Positions 21,246-31,650 are shown, counted from the first letter of the stretch. The stretch: 64,000 nt of DNA from Prorocentrum cordatum (GCA_963575745.1 CAUYUJ010020678.1:36854-100853); one strand, 5' to 3'. Numbers and translations are program-made. The notes: generated by a model not told the origin, from the letters alone.

Positions 21246-21659
21246 CGATTTCGTGGGCCGTCTTCGTTATGATGTTGTTTTGCAGCAAAGGCGGAACGAA
21301 CACATAATGCGGGACAGCGAGAACCACACGAACACGGGAAACACTGTTTAGCTCGAGCCCAGGTGGTTTGTGTTGAGCCTTGGTTCGCACGAGGTTTGCT
21401 CACCACGGTAAGCGCCCCCAAAGTGCAGCCTGCTCGACTTCATCCTCTTCCCCTCCTCCATCCCCTGGCTGCCTCGATCAGAGAAGCAGGATATCATGAT
21501 AACATGTTTCAGGATTTTTCAAGGTTTCCAACACTCCCTATGTTTTCGCACGGGCTGCAGCAACGAGGGCCACTGGATACCCTGGACCTCCGCGAACGTA
21601 CCCCGAAGCCAAAGTATCATGACACCATTCTCGTGGTAGAACCCGCCGCCTCCCCCCGC

Positions 21660-21835
21660 CAGCAGCGCTGCCAGGACGACGCCGTCAGGGACCGCAAGCG
21701 GCTCGGCGTGGACGTCGAGGAGGACAAGGGCAAGTTCCGCGCCTCCTGCACGTTTATGGGCGACCGCGGCGCCATCACGAGCGTTGGGCTCGCGGGGCAC
21801 CGAATCCGAAGCGGGGGCTTACAGCGGATTCGCGC
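21660..21835 (+). pseudogene. possible AP2-like domain relic
   Basis: In one frame 21680-21790 reads RDRKRLGVDVEEDKGKFRAS plus CTFMGDRG. After a frame change at about 21795 it reads RGTESEAGAYSGFARC. The order GV..D..KGKFRA...G...GT..SEAGAY is compatible with an AP2/ERF-type fold (GV-x-KGKWRA-x-GTFDTEEEAARAYD in canonical members), a transcription-factor family expanded in alveolates. The match is short and needs a frameshift, so this is only a suggestion. Upstream 21363-21660 is open in the same frame but featureless. Confidence 0.25.
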
Positions 21836-22045
21836 GGTGTTGACCGGCGGCGACCCCGCCGCCTGCGTTCGACGTTGGACGCCGCCGTCGACCCCAAATC
21901 GGTTGATGCTGATCGATCTGGTGGGCTGGAAACAGCCGATCGTTCATGTTCGAATGATCCAGCGGTGTCAGGAACCAGCGCCAGGGTCGACAAGACGCAC
22001 ACCTTTCCGTAACCACAACCACCGCCCAGGCGCTCGATTTTCTGG

Positions 22046-22750
22046 CGAGAGATCCAAGTCGGGCCGATCCATCCATCCATTCGTTGCCCCCTCCCTCGAA
22101 CCCTTCCTTCTTCCTTTCTGTTCCCTGTCTTCTCTCCTGAGGTCGTTCTGACACTCCTGCTCCTCGACCACCTGCTCTTCCTACGCCTCATCTCTCAACG
22201 CCTTCATCATCTGCAATGCGAGGCGGGGATTCATGCATCCCGCCTGGGTATCGATCTTCGGGGCCTCGGCAGGCAGTGGATCTGGATACATGGCGATTCC
22301 GGATAATGCTGCCGTCTCGGGGGAGCGCCTGTTTTACTTCCGCCGCCTTCCGCCGGCTTCCGCTGGCGGAGGCGGCCTCCTTTCACTTCCGCCGCCTTCC
22401 GCCGGCGCTTCCGCCGCCCTCAGCCGAGGAAGGGGTGGCAAGCCCGTCTGCCCTCGAGAGCGAGGCCCTCGAGAGCGAGGCCCTCTCTGGAGCGCCCATG
22501 TATCTGGCCCCCCCCAAGGCCCGCACACAATCATTCGCACCGCCCGCCCCTGGCGGGATGCATGAATCCCCGCCTCGCATTGCAGATGATGAAGGCGTTG
22601 AGAGATGAGGCGTAGGAAGAGCAGGTGGTCGAGGAGCAGGAGTGTCAGAACGACCTCAGGAGAGAAGACAGGGAACAGAAAGGAAGAAGGAAGGGTTCGA
22701 GGGAGGGGGCAACGAATGGATGGATGGATCGGCCCGACTTGGATCTCTCG
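22046..22750. repeat. 199-bp inverted repeat with 307-bp loop
   Basis: Arms 22046-22244 and 22552-22750 are reverse complements. I compared them base by base and saw no mismatch or gap. The left arm starts CGAGAGATCCAAGTCGGGCC and ends GATTCATGCATCCCGCC. The loop (22245-22551) contains CTTCCGCCGCCTTCCGCCGG repeats and a TCGGGGCCTCGGCAGGCAGTG segment related to 14.13 kb. Both arms encode the same 51-residue Arg-rich peptide on opposite strands, a consequence of the palindrome. Confidence 0.92.
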
Positions 22751-22859
22751 ACCAACCTCGGCAATGTCGACGGTGAGAGACGACAGCAATGCGACCTCTG
22801 GTGACACATGTACGACGCTCTAGAGAGCAAAGGAGTCGAGGCGACTGCGCTGTCGCTTG

Positions 22860-23235
22860 ACGCGACGAACTTGAGGCGGGCGAATCTTTGGCGAAGGGAT
22901 GTGCTCTGGAAGACGGCGGTCATTCCGAGGAGGGCCATTTGAGACAACGGCGGCTCTCGAGCCCGGCCCACATCCGTCCAAGAGCTGTCCTTGGACCCCA
23001 ACACCCGTGACTGCCGCGTCCTGGCGATCCGAAATCGTGCAAGAACATCGTGCCTTGGACTTCAACCTTGCACATCCTGTAAGCTGTGGCAAATCTTTGT
23101 GACGAACGTGCGCGGCGCTGCGGTGACAGTCACATTTGAAAACGGACCGCCCCTCATCCTTGGAATTGCTGCAAACTTTGAAGACGAATGTGCGCGGCGC
23201 TAAGGATCGCCACATTTGAACGAGCGCGTCCTACC
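22860..23235. repeat. dispersed repeat family C, copy 1
   Basis: The block contains the words GACTGCCGCGTCCTGGCGAT, ACGAACGTGCGCGGCGCTG and CCGCCCCTCATCCTTGGAAT, then AACTTTGAAGACGAATGTGC. A related, longer series lies at 28.6-29.05 kb. Within this copy the AAGACGAAYGTGCGCGGCGC unit is repeated about 90 bases apart. It is probably noncoding. Confidence 0.7.
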
Positions 23236-23239
23236 GCTG

Positions 23240-23432
23240 CTGGCGGAAAACTGGGGGGGTCACTGGGGGTTCCCAACCCGTCCCCCCCCGGAAAACGGGG
23301 GGGGGGGGTTACTAATTACCGGTTCGAACCCCCTCCCTTCCCGCAGTGCATCATGCAAACGGGGGGGTCACTACTGGTTCGCTACCGGTTCGAACCCCTC
23401 TCCCCTCGCCGCAGGCAAACGATTTCCGCCCC
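23240..23432. repeat. family D: TTCGAACC plus G/C-run units
   Basis: Units of 45-70 bases combine a CCCCCCGG(T/A)(A/T)AAACGGGGGG run with CTACCGGTTCGAACCCC. The same family flanks the other side of the following minisatellite (25318-25582) and recurs at 27270-27535. Confidence 0.7.
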
Positions 23433-25317
23433 TCGGGACAGTCGGACAGTGGTGGGGATACTGGGACAGTGGTGATGACGGTGGTGGTGGTGAGGACAGT
23501 GGTATGGGGACAGTGTGACAGTGGTGCGGACAGTGGTGGGGACGGTGGTAGTGGGGACAGTGGTGAGGGGACAGCGGGACGGTGGTGGGGACAGTGGGGC
23601 AGTGGTGGGGACGGTAGCGGGGACAGTGGCGACAGTGGGACAGTGGTGGGAACAGTGGGGACAGTGGGACAGTGGTGGGGACCGTGGGGGAAGTGGGGAG
23701 AGTGGGACCGTGGTGGGACAATGGTGGGGAGATTGGGGACAGTGAGACACTGGTGGGGGCACGGGTGGGGACAGCGGGAACACTGGTGGGAACAGTGGGG
23801 ACAGGTGGACTGGGACAGTGGTGGGGACTGTGGGACAGTGGTGGGGACGGTGGTGGTGGTGGTGGTGGGGACAGTGGTGTGGGGACAGTGGGAATGGTGG
23901 TGCGGACAGTGGTGCGGACAGTGGTGGGGACGGTGGTGGTGGGGGCGGTGGTGAGGGGACAGCGGGACAGTGGTGGGGAGAGTGGGACAGTGGTGGGGAC
24001 GGTGGCGGGGACAGTGGGGACAGTGGGACAGTGGTGGGAACAGCGGGGACAATGGGACAGTGGTGGGGATCGTGGGGGACGTGGGGAGAGTGGGAGGGGA
24101 CAGTGGGACAGTGGTAGGGACAGTGGTGGTGGCGACAGGTGAGGGCGGTGGCGAGGACGGTGGTGGGACAGTGGTGGGGAGAGTGGGGACAGTGAGACAC
24201 TGGTGGGGGCACTGGTGGGGACAGCGGGAACAATGGTGGGAACAGTGGGGACAGTGGGGACAGTGGTGGGGACTGTGGGACAGTGATGGGGACGGTGGTG
24301 GTGGTGGTGGTGGGGACAGTGGTGTGGGGACAGTGGGACAGTGGTGGGGACTGGGACAGTGCTGGGGACGGTGGTGGTGGTGGGGGCAGTGGTGTGGGGA
24401 CAGTGAGAATGTGGTTCGGACAGTGGTGGGGGCGGTGGTGGTGGGGACAGTGGTGAGGGGACAGCGGGACAATAGTGGGGACAGTGGGGACTGCTGGGGA
24501 CGGTAGCGGGGACAGTGGGACAGCGGGACAGTGGTGGGAACAGCGGGGACAATGGGACAGTGGTGGGGATCGTGGGGAAGTGGGGAGAGTGGGAGGGGAC
24601 AGTGGGACAGTGGTGGGGACAGTGGTGGTGGGGACAGGTGAGGGCGGTGGCGAGGGCGGTGGCGAGGACGGTGGTGGGACAATGGTGGGGAGAGTGGGGA
24701 CAGTAAGACACTGGTGGGGGCACTGGTGGGGACAGCGGGAACAGTGGTGGGAACAGTGGGGACAGTGGGACAGTGGTGGGGACTGTGGGAGAGTGGTGGG
24801 GACGGTGGTGGCGGTGGTGGGGGCAGTGGTGTGGGGACAGTGGGAATGTGGTGGGGGCAGTGGGACAGTGGTGGGGACTTTGGTGGCGGGGACAGTGGTG
24901 CAGTGGCGAGGACGGTGGTGGGACAATGGGACAGATGTGCACTGGGGACAGTGGTGGGGACAGTGGGGAAGTGGTGGCAACAGTGGGACAGCTCAGTGGG
25001 ACAGCGGCGGGGACAGTGGGACAGTGGGACAGCGGGGACAGTAGTGGGGACACTGGGACAGTGGTGGGGACCGTGGGGAAAGTGGGGAGAGTGGGTCCGT
25101 GGTGGGATCAGTGGTGGGGACAGTGGAGACAGTGCGACAGTGGCTGGGGCACTGGTGGGGACAGTGGGGACGGTGGTGGGAACAGTGGTGGGCACAGTGG
25201 CGGGGGCACTGGTGGGGACAGTGGGGACCGTGGTGGGGACTGGTGGTGGGGACAGTGGTGCTGGGGACAGCAGTGGGGGATGTGGTGCGGACTGACTGCG
25301 GAGTCGTGTGCCAGCGG
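23433..25317. repeat. G-rich minisatellite (GGGACAGTGGTG), 1.9 kb
   Basis: The + strand is built from GGGGACAGTGG(T/G)G units of 9-15 bases with higher-order structure: GTGAGACACTGGTGGGGGCA recurs near 23.74, 24.19 and 24.70 kb, and GTGAGGGGACAGCGGGAC near 23.57, 23.95 and 24.45 kb. Frames on both strands remain open for up to 600 codons (Gly/Asp/Ser/Trp or Pro/Ser/His/Cys), which reflects the unit and not a gene. The G runs could form quadruplexes. Confidence 0.92.
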
Positions 25318-25582
25318 TGAGGGGGGGGGGTCGAACCTGTAGTGACCCCCCCCCGTTTTCTGGAGGGGGGGTGCTCGAACCGGTAGTGACCCCCCTCGGT
25401 TTTTCTGAAGGGGGGCGGGTTCGAACCGGTAGTGACCCCCCCCGGTTTTCCAGAGGGGCGGGGGGGGGGTTCGAAGAGGGAGTGACCCTTTTCGGTTTTC
25501 CGGAGGGGAGGGGGGGTTCGAAACGGTAGTGACCCCCCCCCGGTTTTCCGGAGGGGGGGGTTCGAACCCGTAGTTCCCCACA
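25318..25582. repeat. family D: TTCGAACCGGTAGTGACCCCCC units
   Basis: Six units of 42-50 bases, each TTCGAACCGGTAGTGACCCC plus CCCCGGTTTTCCGGAGGGG, closing the minisatellite in the orientation opposite to 23240-23432. Confidence 0.8.
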
Positions 25583-25895
25583 TGTTTCGTGGGGTTTTGG
25601 TTTTCTTCCCTGCCGCGGCGCACCCGCGTCTCCTCACACCTCCCCTCCTCCCTCTTCTTCCTCTCCTCACCCGCGCTCAACACATGCACGGCAAGTACAT
25701 GACACACGCGTCTACATACAGCCGCACGCATGCACACATTCGCACACACACACACAACACACACACACACACCATACAACGCTAGTGCGCGCCTGGCGTG
25801 TTCACTGCATCACACATCCACGACGTGTGCGCCACATAGCGGGCACCCACATGAGACACGTCCCGATATGGCCGCTATGCACGACTGTCGTCCAG
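25583..25895. other. unique sequence with CA microsatellite
   Basis: An imperfect CACACA tract lies at about 25735-25775. No gene is seen. Confidence 0.5.
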
Positions 25896-27006
25896 GCATA
25901 GCAGGCGTGGCATTTCCTCGACACCAGAGGGGGTGCGCTGGGGGTGGGGGCCCTATCCGTTTCGGGCTCGCAAAGCGTGGCAGGCGTGGCACTTCCTCGA
26001 CAGCAGAGGGGTTGCGCTGGGGGTGGGGGCCCTATGCGTTTCGGGCTCGCAAAGCGTGGCAGGCGTGGCACTTCCTCGACACCAGAGGGGGTGCGCTGGG
26101 GGTAGGGGTCCTTTGCGTTTCGGGCTCGCAAAGCGTGGCAAGCAGGCGTTTCCTCGACACCAGAGGGGGTGCGCTGGGGGTGGGGGCCCTATGCGTTTCG
26201 GGCTCGCAAAGCGTGGCAGGCGTGGCACTTCCTCGACACCAGAGGGGGTGCGCTGGGGGTGGGGGCCCTATGCGTTTCGGGCTCGCAAAGCGTGGCAGGC
26301 GTGGCACTTCCTCGACACCAGAGGGGGTGCGCTGGGGGTGGGGGCCCTATGCGTTTCGGGCTCGCAAAGCGTGGCAGGCGTGGCACTTCCTCGACACCAG
26401 AGGGGGTGCGCTGGGGGTGGGGGCCCTATGCGTTGCAGGCTCCCAGGGCGTGGCAGGCGTGGCATTTCCTCGACGCCACAGGGGGTGCGCTGGGGGTGGG
26501 GGCCCTATGCGTTGCAGGCTCCCAGGGCGTGGCAGGCGTGGCATTTCCTCGACGCCACAGGGGGTGCGCTGGGGGTGGGGGCCCTATGCGTTGCAGGCTC
26601 GCAGGGCGTGGCAGGCGTGGCATTTCCTCGACGCCACAGGGGTGCGCTGGGGGTGGGGGCCCTATGCGTTGCAGGCTCCAGGGCGTGGCAGGCGTGGCAT
26701 TTCGCGCCACAGGGGGTGCGCTGGGGGTGGGGGCCCTATGCGTTGCAGGCTCGCAGGGCGTGGCAGGCGTGGCATTCCTCGACGCCACAGGGGGTGCGCT
26801 GGGGGTGGGGGCCCTATGCGTTGCAGGCTCCCAGGGCGTGGCAGGCGTGGCATTTCCTCGACGCCACAGGGGTGCGCTGGGGGTGGGGGCCCTATGCGTT
26901 GCAGGCTCCCAGGGCGTGGCAGGCGTGGCATATGATGCGTTGCAGGCTCCCAGGGCGTGGCAGGCGTGGCATTTCCTCGACGCCACAGGGGGTGCGCTGG
27001 GGGTAG
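25896..27006 (+). repeat. 79-bp tandem array (family E), ~14 copies
   Basis: The unit is GGCAGGCGTGGCATTTCCTC, GACGCCACAGGGGGTGCGCT, GGGGGTGGGGGCCCTATGCG, TTGCAGGCTCCCAGGGCGT, 79 bases. Copies before about 26.41 kb carry TTTCGGGCTCGCAAAGCGT and GACACCAGA; later copies carry TTGCAGGCTCCCAGGGCGT and GACGCCACA. So there are two homogenised subtypes with a sharp boundary. Because 79 is not a multiple of 3 the same peptide cycles through all frames, explaining the nested open frames. Confidence 0.95.
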
Positions 27007-27236
27007 GAGGAGAGGAGGAGGAGGAGGAGGAGGAGGAGGAGGAGGAGGAGGAGGAGGAGGAGGAGAGGAGGAGGAGGAGGAGGACGGGGAGGTGGGGCAG
27101 CAGCAGCGGCAGCAGCAGCAGCAGCTGCAGCAGCAGACGCAGCAGCAGCAGAAAGCAGCAGCAGCAGAAGCAGCAGCAGGAGGAGACACCGAGGAGGAGA
27201 AGGAGGAGCAGCAGCAGAAGCACCGATGGTACACAT
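27007..27236. repeat. GGA and CAG triplet tracts
   Basis: GGA/GAG triplets (27007-27095) are followed by CAG/CAGCAGCAG (27098-27230). Translated they give poly-Glu and poly-Gln; the adjoining 79-bp array makes the frame open, but no gene context exists. Confidence 0.85.
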
Positions 27237-27269
27237 GGGAAATAAAATAGGTATGTGGGGTTCCTCGGT

Positions 27270-27535
27270 AGCGTAATGACCCTCCCCGGTTATCCAGACG
27301 GGGGAGGGGGGGGGATTCGAAGTGGTAGTGACCCCCCCCCCCCCGGTTTTCCGGGGGGGGGGGGTTCGAACCGGTAGTGGCTCCCCCTGGTTTTCCGCGA
27401 TGGGGGGGGAGGGGTTAGGGGGTTTGCCGGGGGGGAGGGGGGGTGGAGGGGGTGTTCCTGCAGGGGGGGGGGGTTCTAAGGGGGGGGGTGGACCCCCGGG
27501 TTCCGGAGGAAGGAAGAGGGAGGGGAATTTTCCAC
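27270..27535. repeat. family D units and G runs
   Basis: Two to three TTCGAACCGGTAGTG...CCCCGGTTTTCC units are followed by G-run-rich sequence. Confidence 0.7.
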
Positions 27536-27559
27536 AGTAGAACGGCGGTGGATCACGCT

Positions 27560-27725
27560 CTCTCCCACATTTTGAAAAGGACCCGCCCTCCATTCTCGAA
27601 GCTGTTGCAGCTCTCAAGCTTCAGGATCATAATGTGGGACGAACTCTCCTGCGAAACGCCCAGCCCGCCCTACCCACAAGTCTGGGGGTGCGACAGGGAG
27701 GAACTATTTGTAAGGAAGCGGGCTT
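27560..27725. repeat. dispersed repeat family F, copy 1
   Basis: GCGAAACGCCCAGCCCGCCC, GGGGGTGCGACAGGGAGGAA and CTATTTGTAAGGAAG at 27648-27718 match 29078-29155. The preceding CCGCCCTCCATTCTCGAAGC plus TGTTGCAGC also matches family C wording at about 28940, so C and F may be parts of one repeat. Confidence 0.65.
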
Positions 27726-27769
27726 TTTACAGTGCACCTTTCCCAACCACATTCAATATTCGGAAAAGG

Positions 27770-28020
27770 GATGGAGGAGGAGGAGGAGGAGGAGGAGCAG
27801 AAGGAAAAGGAGGAGGAGGATGAGGATGATGAGGATGATGAGGATGAGGATGAGGATGAGGATGAGGATGAGGATGATGATGATGCTGATGCTGATGCTG
27901 ATGCTGCTGCTGATGATGATGATGATGATGATGATGGTGATGGTGATGATTTTGATGATGATGATGCTGATGATGAATGATGATGAATGATGAGGAGGAG
28001 ACGTATTATAAGGAAGGGTC

Positions 28021-28068
<48 letters not shown>

Positions 28069-28165
28069 CTGATGATGACGATGACGATGACGATGATGGT
28101 GATGATGATGATGATGATGCTGATGCTGCTGCTGATGATGATGATGATGATGATGATGCTGATGC

Positions 28166-28204
<39 letters not shown>

Positions 28205-28269
28205 GGATGAGGATGAGATGAGGATGAGGATGGATGAGGATGATGAGGATGAGGATGAGGATGAGGATG

Positions 28270-28338
<69 letters not shown>

Positions 28339-28430
28339 ATGAGGAGGAGGAGGAGGAGGAGGAGGAGGAGGAGGAGAAGGAGGACACATCTTATGAGGAA
28401 GATGAGGAGAAGGATTCGGGCTCACAGTAA
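27770..28430. repeat. GAT/GAG triplet array
   Basis: Almost pure GAT, GAG and GCT triplets on the + strand. The three + frames give poly-Asp/Glu, poly-Met/Arg and stop-rich reading; the minus frame gives poly-His. I treat it as a microsatellite. Confidence 0.92.
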
Positions 28431-28469
28431 CGAGGAGGAGGAGGGGGGACAGTGTTAACCCAAGATGCA

Positions 28470-29160
28470 TTAACGATGTTGCAGTATACCCTCCCTCTAA
28501 CTTCCTTCTGCATAGGTAGGTCGAATATCCTTCTTACAAGTCATTGTGGGAGGTGGACAGGTGGACCATTCGAAGATAGCCGTCTGACAATCCTCAATCG
28601 GGCCCCCTTATTCCATTCCTAGGACTTCAGCGCCGCGAAGCAACCTAACAGTTGCGTGCTGAGAATTCTGAACCGTGCCAGAACACCATTTTTAGGACTC
28701 CAACGTGAATCAACGTGATTGTCGCGTCCTAGCAATGCGAAGCCGTGTCATAAAACAATCTCTTTGGTCGTCGGCCATGCGAACTCCCTGAAGCAGTCGT
28801 ACACTTTTAAGACGAACGTGCGCGGCACGAAGATGATAGTATACTTTGAGCACTGACCGCCGGCCATCCTTCACGCTGTTTCGAATTTTTAAGACGAATT
28901 TGCGCGGCGCTAGTACGAGAGCCACATTGTGACATCGAACCGCCCTCCATCCTTGAAACGGTTGCAAACTTTGAAGACGACTGCGCTCGGCGCCTACGCG
29001 AGAGCCACATGTTCAAATCCACTTGTCTTCCACCACATGTTGCAAATTTGAATTTCCAGGAGCTTAAAGGGTGAGGCAACTCAGGCGAAACGCCCAGCCC
29101 GCCGTACCAGCACGTCAGGTCAGGGGGTGCGACAGGAGGAATAATTTGTACAGAAATGGA
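28470..29160. repeat. dispersed repeat families C and F, copy 2
   Basis: Tandem 80-110 base units with GTCGCGTCCTAGCAATGCGA, AAGACGAATTTGCGCGGCGC and CGCCCTCCATCCTTGAAACG at 28.6-29.0 kb are related to 22.86-23.23 kb. 29078-29155 matches 27648-27718. Only short unconvincing ORFs on either strand. Confidence 0.7.
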
Positions 29161-29620
29161 TCAATACAGGAGGAGGAGGAGGAGGAGGAGAAGGATGAGT
29201 AGGAGGTGGAGGAGGATAATTGTTGGTTTGGTAGTAGCACGAGGAGGAGGAGGCGGAGGCGGAGGCAGATGAACAATAATAATGGTACTACCACTAATAG
29301 TATTAGAATTAATTGTATAAGATTCAGATTCGTGATAGCACTGCGAACACACTATTAGTACTGTAAATAATAAGAATATTGCTCGTACAAATATTGAAAC
29401 TATGAAGCAGCATAGTAGTCTTATTCAGAATAAGAGTACGTATCATACTATTAGGACTCAGAGTAATACAAATAGTGATAACACATAATCATACGAAGAA
29501 AAGGAGGAGGAGAGGAGGAGGAGGCGGAGGAGGAGGAGGAGGGGGAGGAGGAGGAGGAGGAGGAGGAGGAGGAGGAGGAGGAGGAGGAGGATGAGGAGGA
29601 GGAGGGGGAAGAGAAGCGGG
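29161..29620. repeat. GGA tracts flanking an AT-rich island
   Basis: GGA tracts lie at 29169-29275 (interrupted) and 29495-29612. Between them, 29276-29480 is AT-rich with ACTAATAGTATTAGAATTAA-like words and no gene. Confidence 0.75.
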
Positions 29621-29894
29621 GAGCAGTGGCCAGGAGCCAGAGCAGGGAATGGGCCCCCGAGGCCGTGGCGCAAGGCGAGCGAGAAGGCCCGGCAGGACGG
29701 TGAGGAGCTGGAGGCGCGCTTTCGGGGGCCCCCGCCCCTCAGGACCCATTTCGATATTCGGGGCCACTTCGATCCGATCGATCGGATTCGGTATCGATTT
29801 CGGCCGGTCTGATCCGATCGATTCGATATTCGGGTCATCCGGTGCGGCCCGGTGTTTGCGTGGTGCCGTCGTGGATCCTTGCGTTGGAGCCTGT
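29621..29894. other. no recognised feature
   Basis: Unique sequence; CGATCCGATCGATCGGATTC-type ATCGAT palindromes cluster at 29768-29830. Confidence 0.4.
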
Positions 29895-30312
29895 TTTTTT
29901 GTTGCAGGCCGCTGACGGCCGTCACTTGGAGGGGGAGGGGGCCCGTGGCGTCACGTTTCGCGCCGGCGGCGTCTGGGAGTGCCTAGGACTGACCGAGGAC
30001 GGGCAGCAGCAGCAGCAGCATGTAGGTGGCAACCTGCATCACAGCGCCTGTGTACACCACAGTGCCTGCGTGCACCACAGCGCCTGTGTACACCACAGCG
30101 CCTATGTAGACCACAGCAGCCGCGTGCAACACAGCGCCAGTGTGTGACACAGTGCCTGCGTACATCACAGCACTTGTGTACACCACAGCGCTTGCGTACA
30201 CCACATCAGCCGTGTGCAACACAGCACCAGTGTAAACCAGTGCCCGCGTGCACCGCAGCGCCTGTGTACACTACGGCGCCTGTGTGCACCACAGCAACCA
30301 TGTGCAGAGCAC
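29895..30312 (+). repeat. family G, left copy: GC-rich head plus CACAGCGCCTGTGTACAC minisatellite
   Basis: A ~130-bp head (GGCGTCACGTTTCGCGCCGG, GACTGACCGAGGAC, AGCAGCATGTAGGTGG) leads into 16-18 base units CACAGCGCCTGTGTACAC with GCGTGCA variants. The reverse complement of 37700-38095 has the same order of words, so the two copies form an inverted pair about 7.4 kb apart around the LINE. Confidence 0.8.
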
Positions 30313-30849
30313 CATTGTTGTATATAGAATGTTCGAAGGAATCCAAATGACAAGATGCAGCGCCTGTGAACTCCACCAAACAATTTCTCTAAGTCGGATT
30401 TGGAAAAGGCATTCTTTTGGATAGAGAAGGCCGCTGGAATCTACAAGTTCTCCCGCCCGAGTCCTCCCGCATCATTCTAGCTCCTCCCATCTGCGTGCAG
30501 AAGGCTCCCGCAGAATTGGCCGTCCGATAATCAAGTGTGCTGATTCAATCGGCCATTCTGCGGAGCACGCTGAGATTCGCACGTGCGCTTTGGCGCCGAC
30601 CCTCACGACGGGGAAGGAGGAGGAGGAGGAGGAGGAGGAGGAGGAGGAGGAGGAGGAGGAGGAGGAACAAAAGGACCACCGCTTGGCTAATGGGGAGGCT
30701 AAGGGTTGGCCGACCCGACCCATAACCCGAAACTTCGTAACACTGGGCCACCAGTTGTTCTCCACAGCGGCCACGGGTGCCGCTGAGACGGCAGTGCGCT
30801 GCCGACGCTGAATGCGGTGCTGGGGCCTGGTGTGGCGTTGCAAACCAGG
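30313..30849. other. unique sequence with GGA tract
   Basis: A GGA tract lies at 30614-30665. No gene is recognised. Confidence 0.5.
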
Positions 30850-31650
30850 CCTCAGCAGCACCGGACCGCCACCGCCCACGATCGTGGGGGGTGGGGAAAT
30901 GGGGCAGAACCACTGTCGGGGCGGACTGGCAACCCCACGTCCACCCCCGTGCTCCGAGGCCCCCGTGTGGTTGCCGCCTGGCTGACGGAACCCCAAAGCT
31001 CGGGTTCTAGGGCTGGCTGCGTACCCAGCACCGTCAGTCCAGGAAAGAAGCTCGGATTCCAAGAAACAGCTGTGGGTTGAGGCGAAGCTGCAGCTCTGTG
31101 CCGCAGAAAAGTGTGCAGCGCTCCTCCCCCCTGAGGCGGGGTGCGTGACACGCTTGCAGGACCACGCACGCACGCACGCACGCACAGTAGTCAGTTGGGC
31201 CCAGAAGTGGCGTTGCACACCTGGCCACAATCCCGTTCCTCCACCGCCTGTGGCGGGGACTGGGCAGTAGGCAGGGTGGGCAGGGGAACCCAAAGTCCAC
31301 CCCCGTGCCCAGCAAGGAGGTTGCGCCAAACAGCACTCTGCAGCGAAAAGGGCGACATGCCCCGCCTGGCTGGCGGTACCCTAAAGCTCGGGTGCTAGGG
31401 CTGGTTGCGGGACACCAGCACCGCCAGTCGGAGCGATATGCAAGACCCCAGATCGAACCAGCATCGGGCCAAGGCGTAGCTGCGGCCGGTGCCTTATGAT
31501 AAGGAGAAAGACATGAACACTCCTTCCCCCTGAGTCGGGGTGCCTGGCGCGCGCGCGGGGGGCGCGCTCGCACGCGCGCACAAGCGCGCAGAGAAAGAGG
31601 CGATGCCAGGACGACTCGGTTCTGCCTACCCCCCCTGGCGTAGAGAACGC
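30850..31650. repeat. ~395-bp tandem duplication downstream of the LINE
   Basis: AAAGCTCGGGTTCTAGGGCTGG at about 30985 recurs as AAAGCTCGGGTGCTAGGGCTGG at about 31384, and CCCCCTGAGGCGGGGTGCGTG at about 31128 recurs as CCCCCTGAGTCGGGGTGCCTG at about 31527. Spacing is 395-400 bases. The unit contains ACGC/GCGC repeats. It lies just 3' (in the element's sense) of the LINE ORF2 and could be its 3' UTR or the target site. Confidence 0.65.

Noticed and set aside
23433-25195. 600-codon Pro/Ser/His-rich minus-strand frame
   Set aside because: It translates the GGGACAGTGGTG minisatellite and shows no domain.
25896-27006. Spaced 79-bp repeats considered as a CRISPR array
   Set aside because: There are no unique spacers: the whole 79-bp unit repeats. 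The context is eukaryotic.
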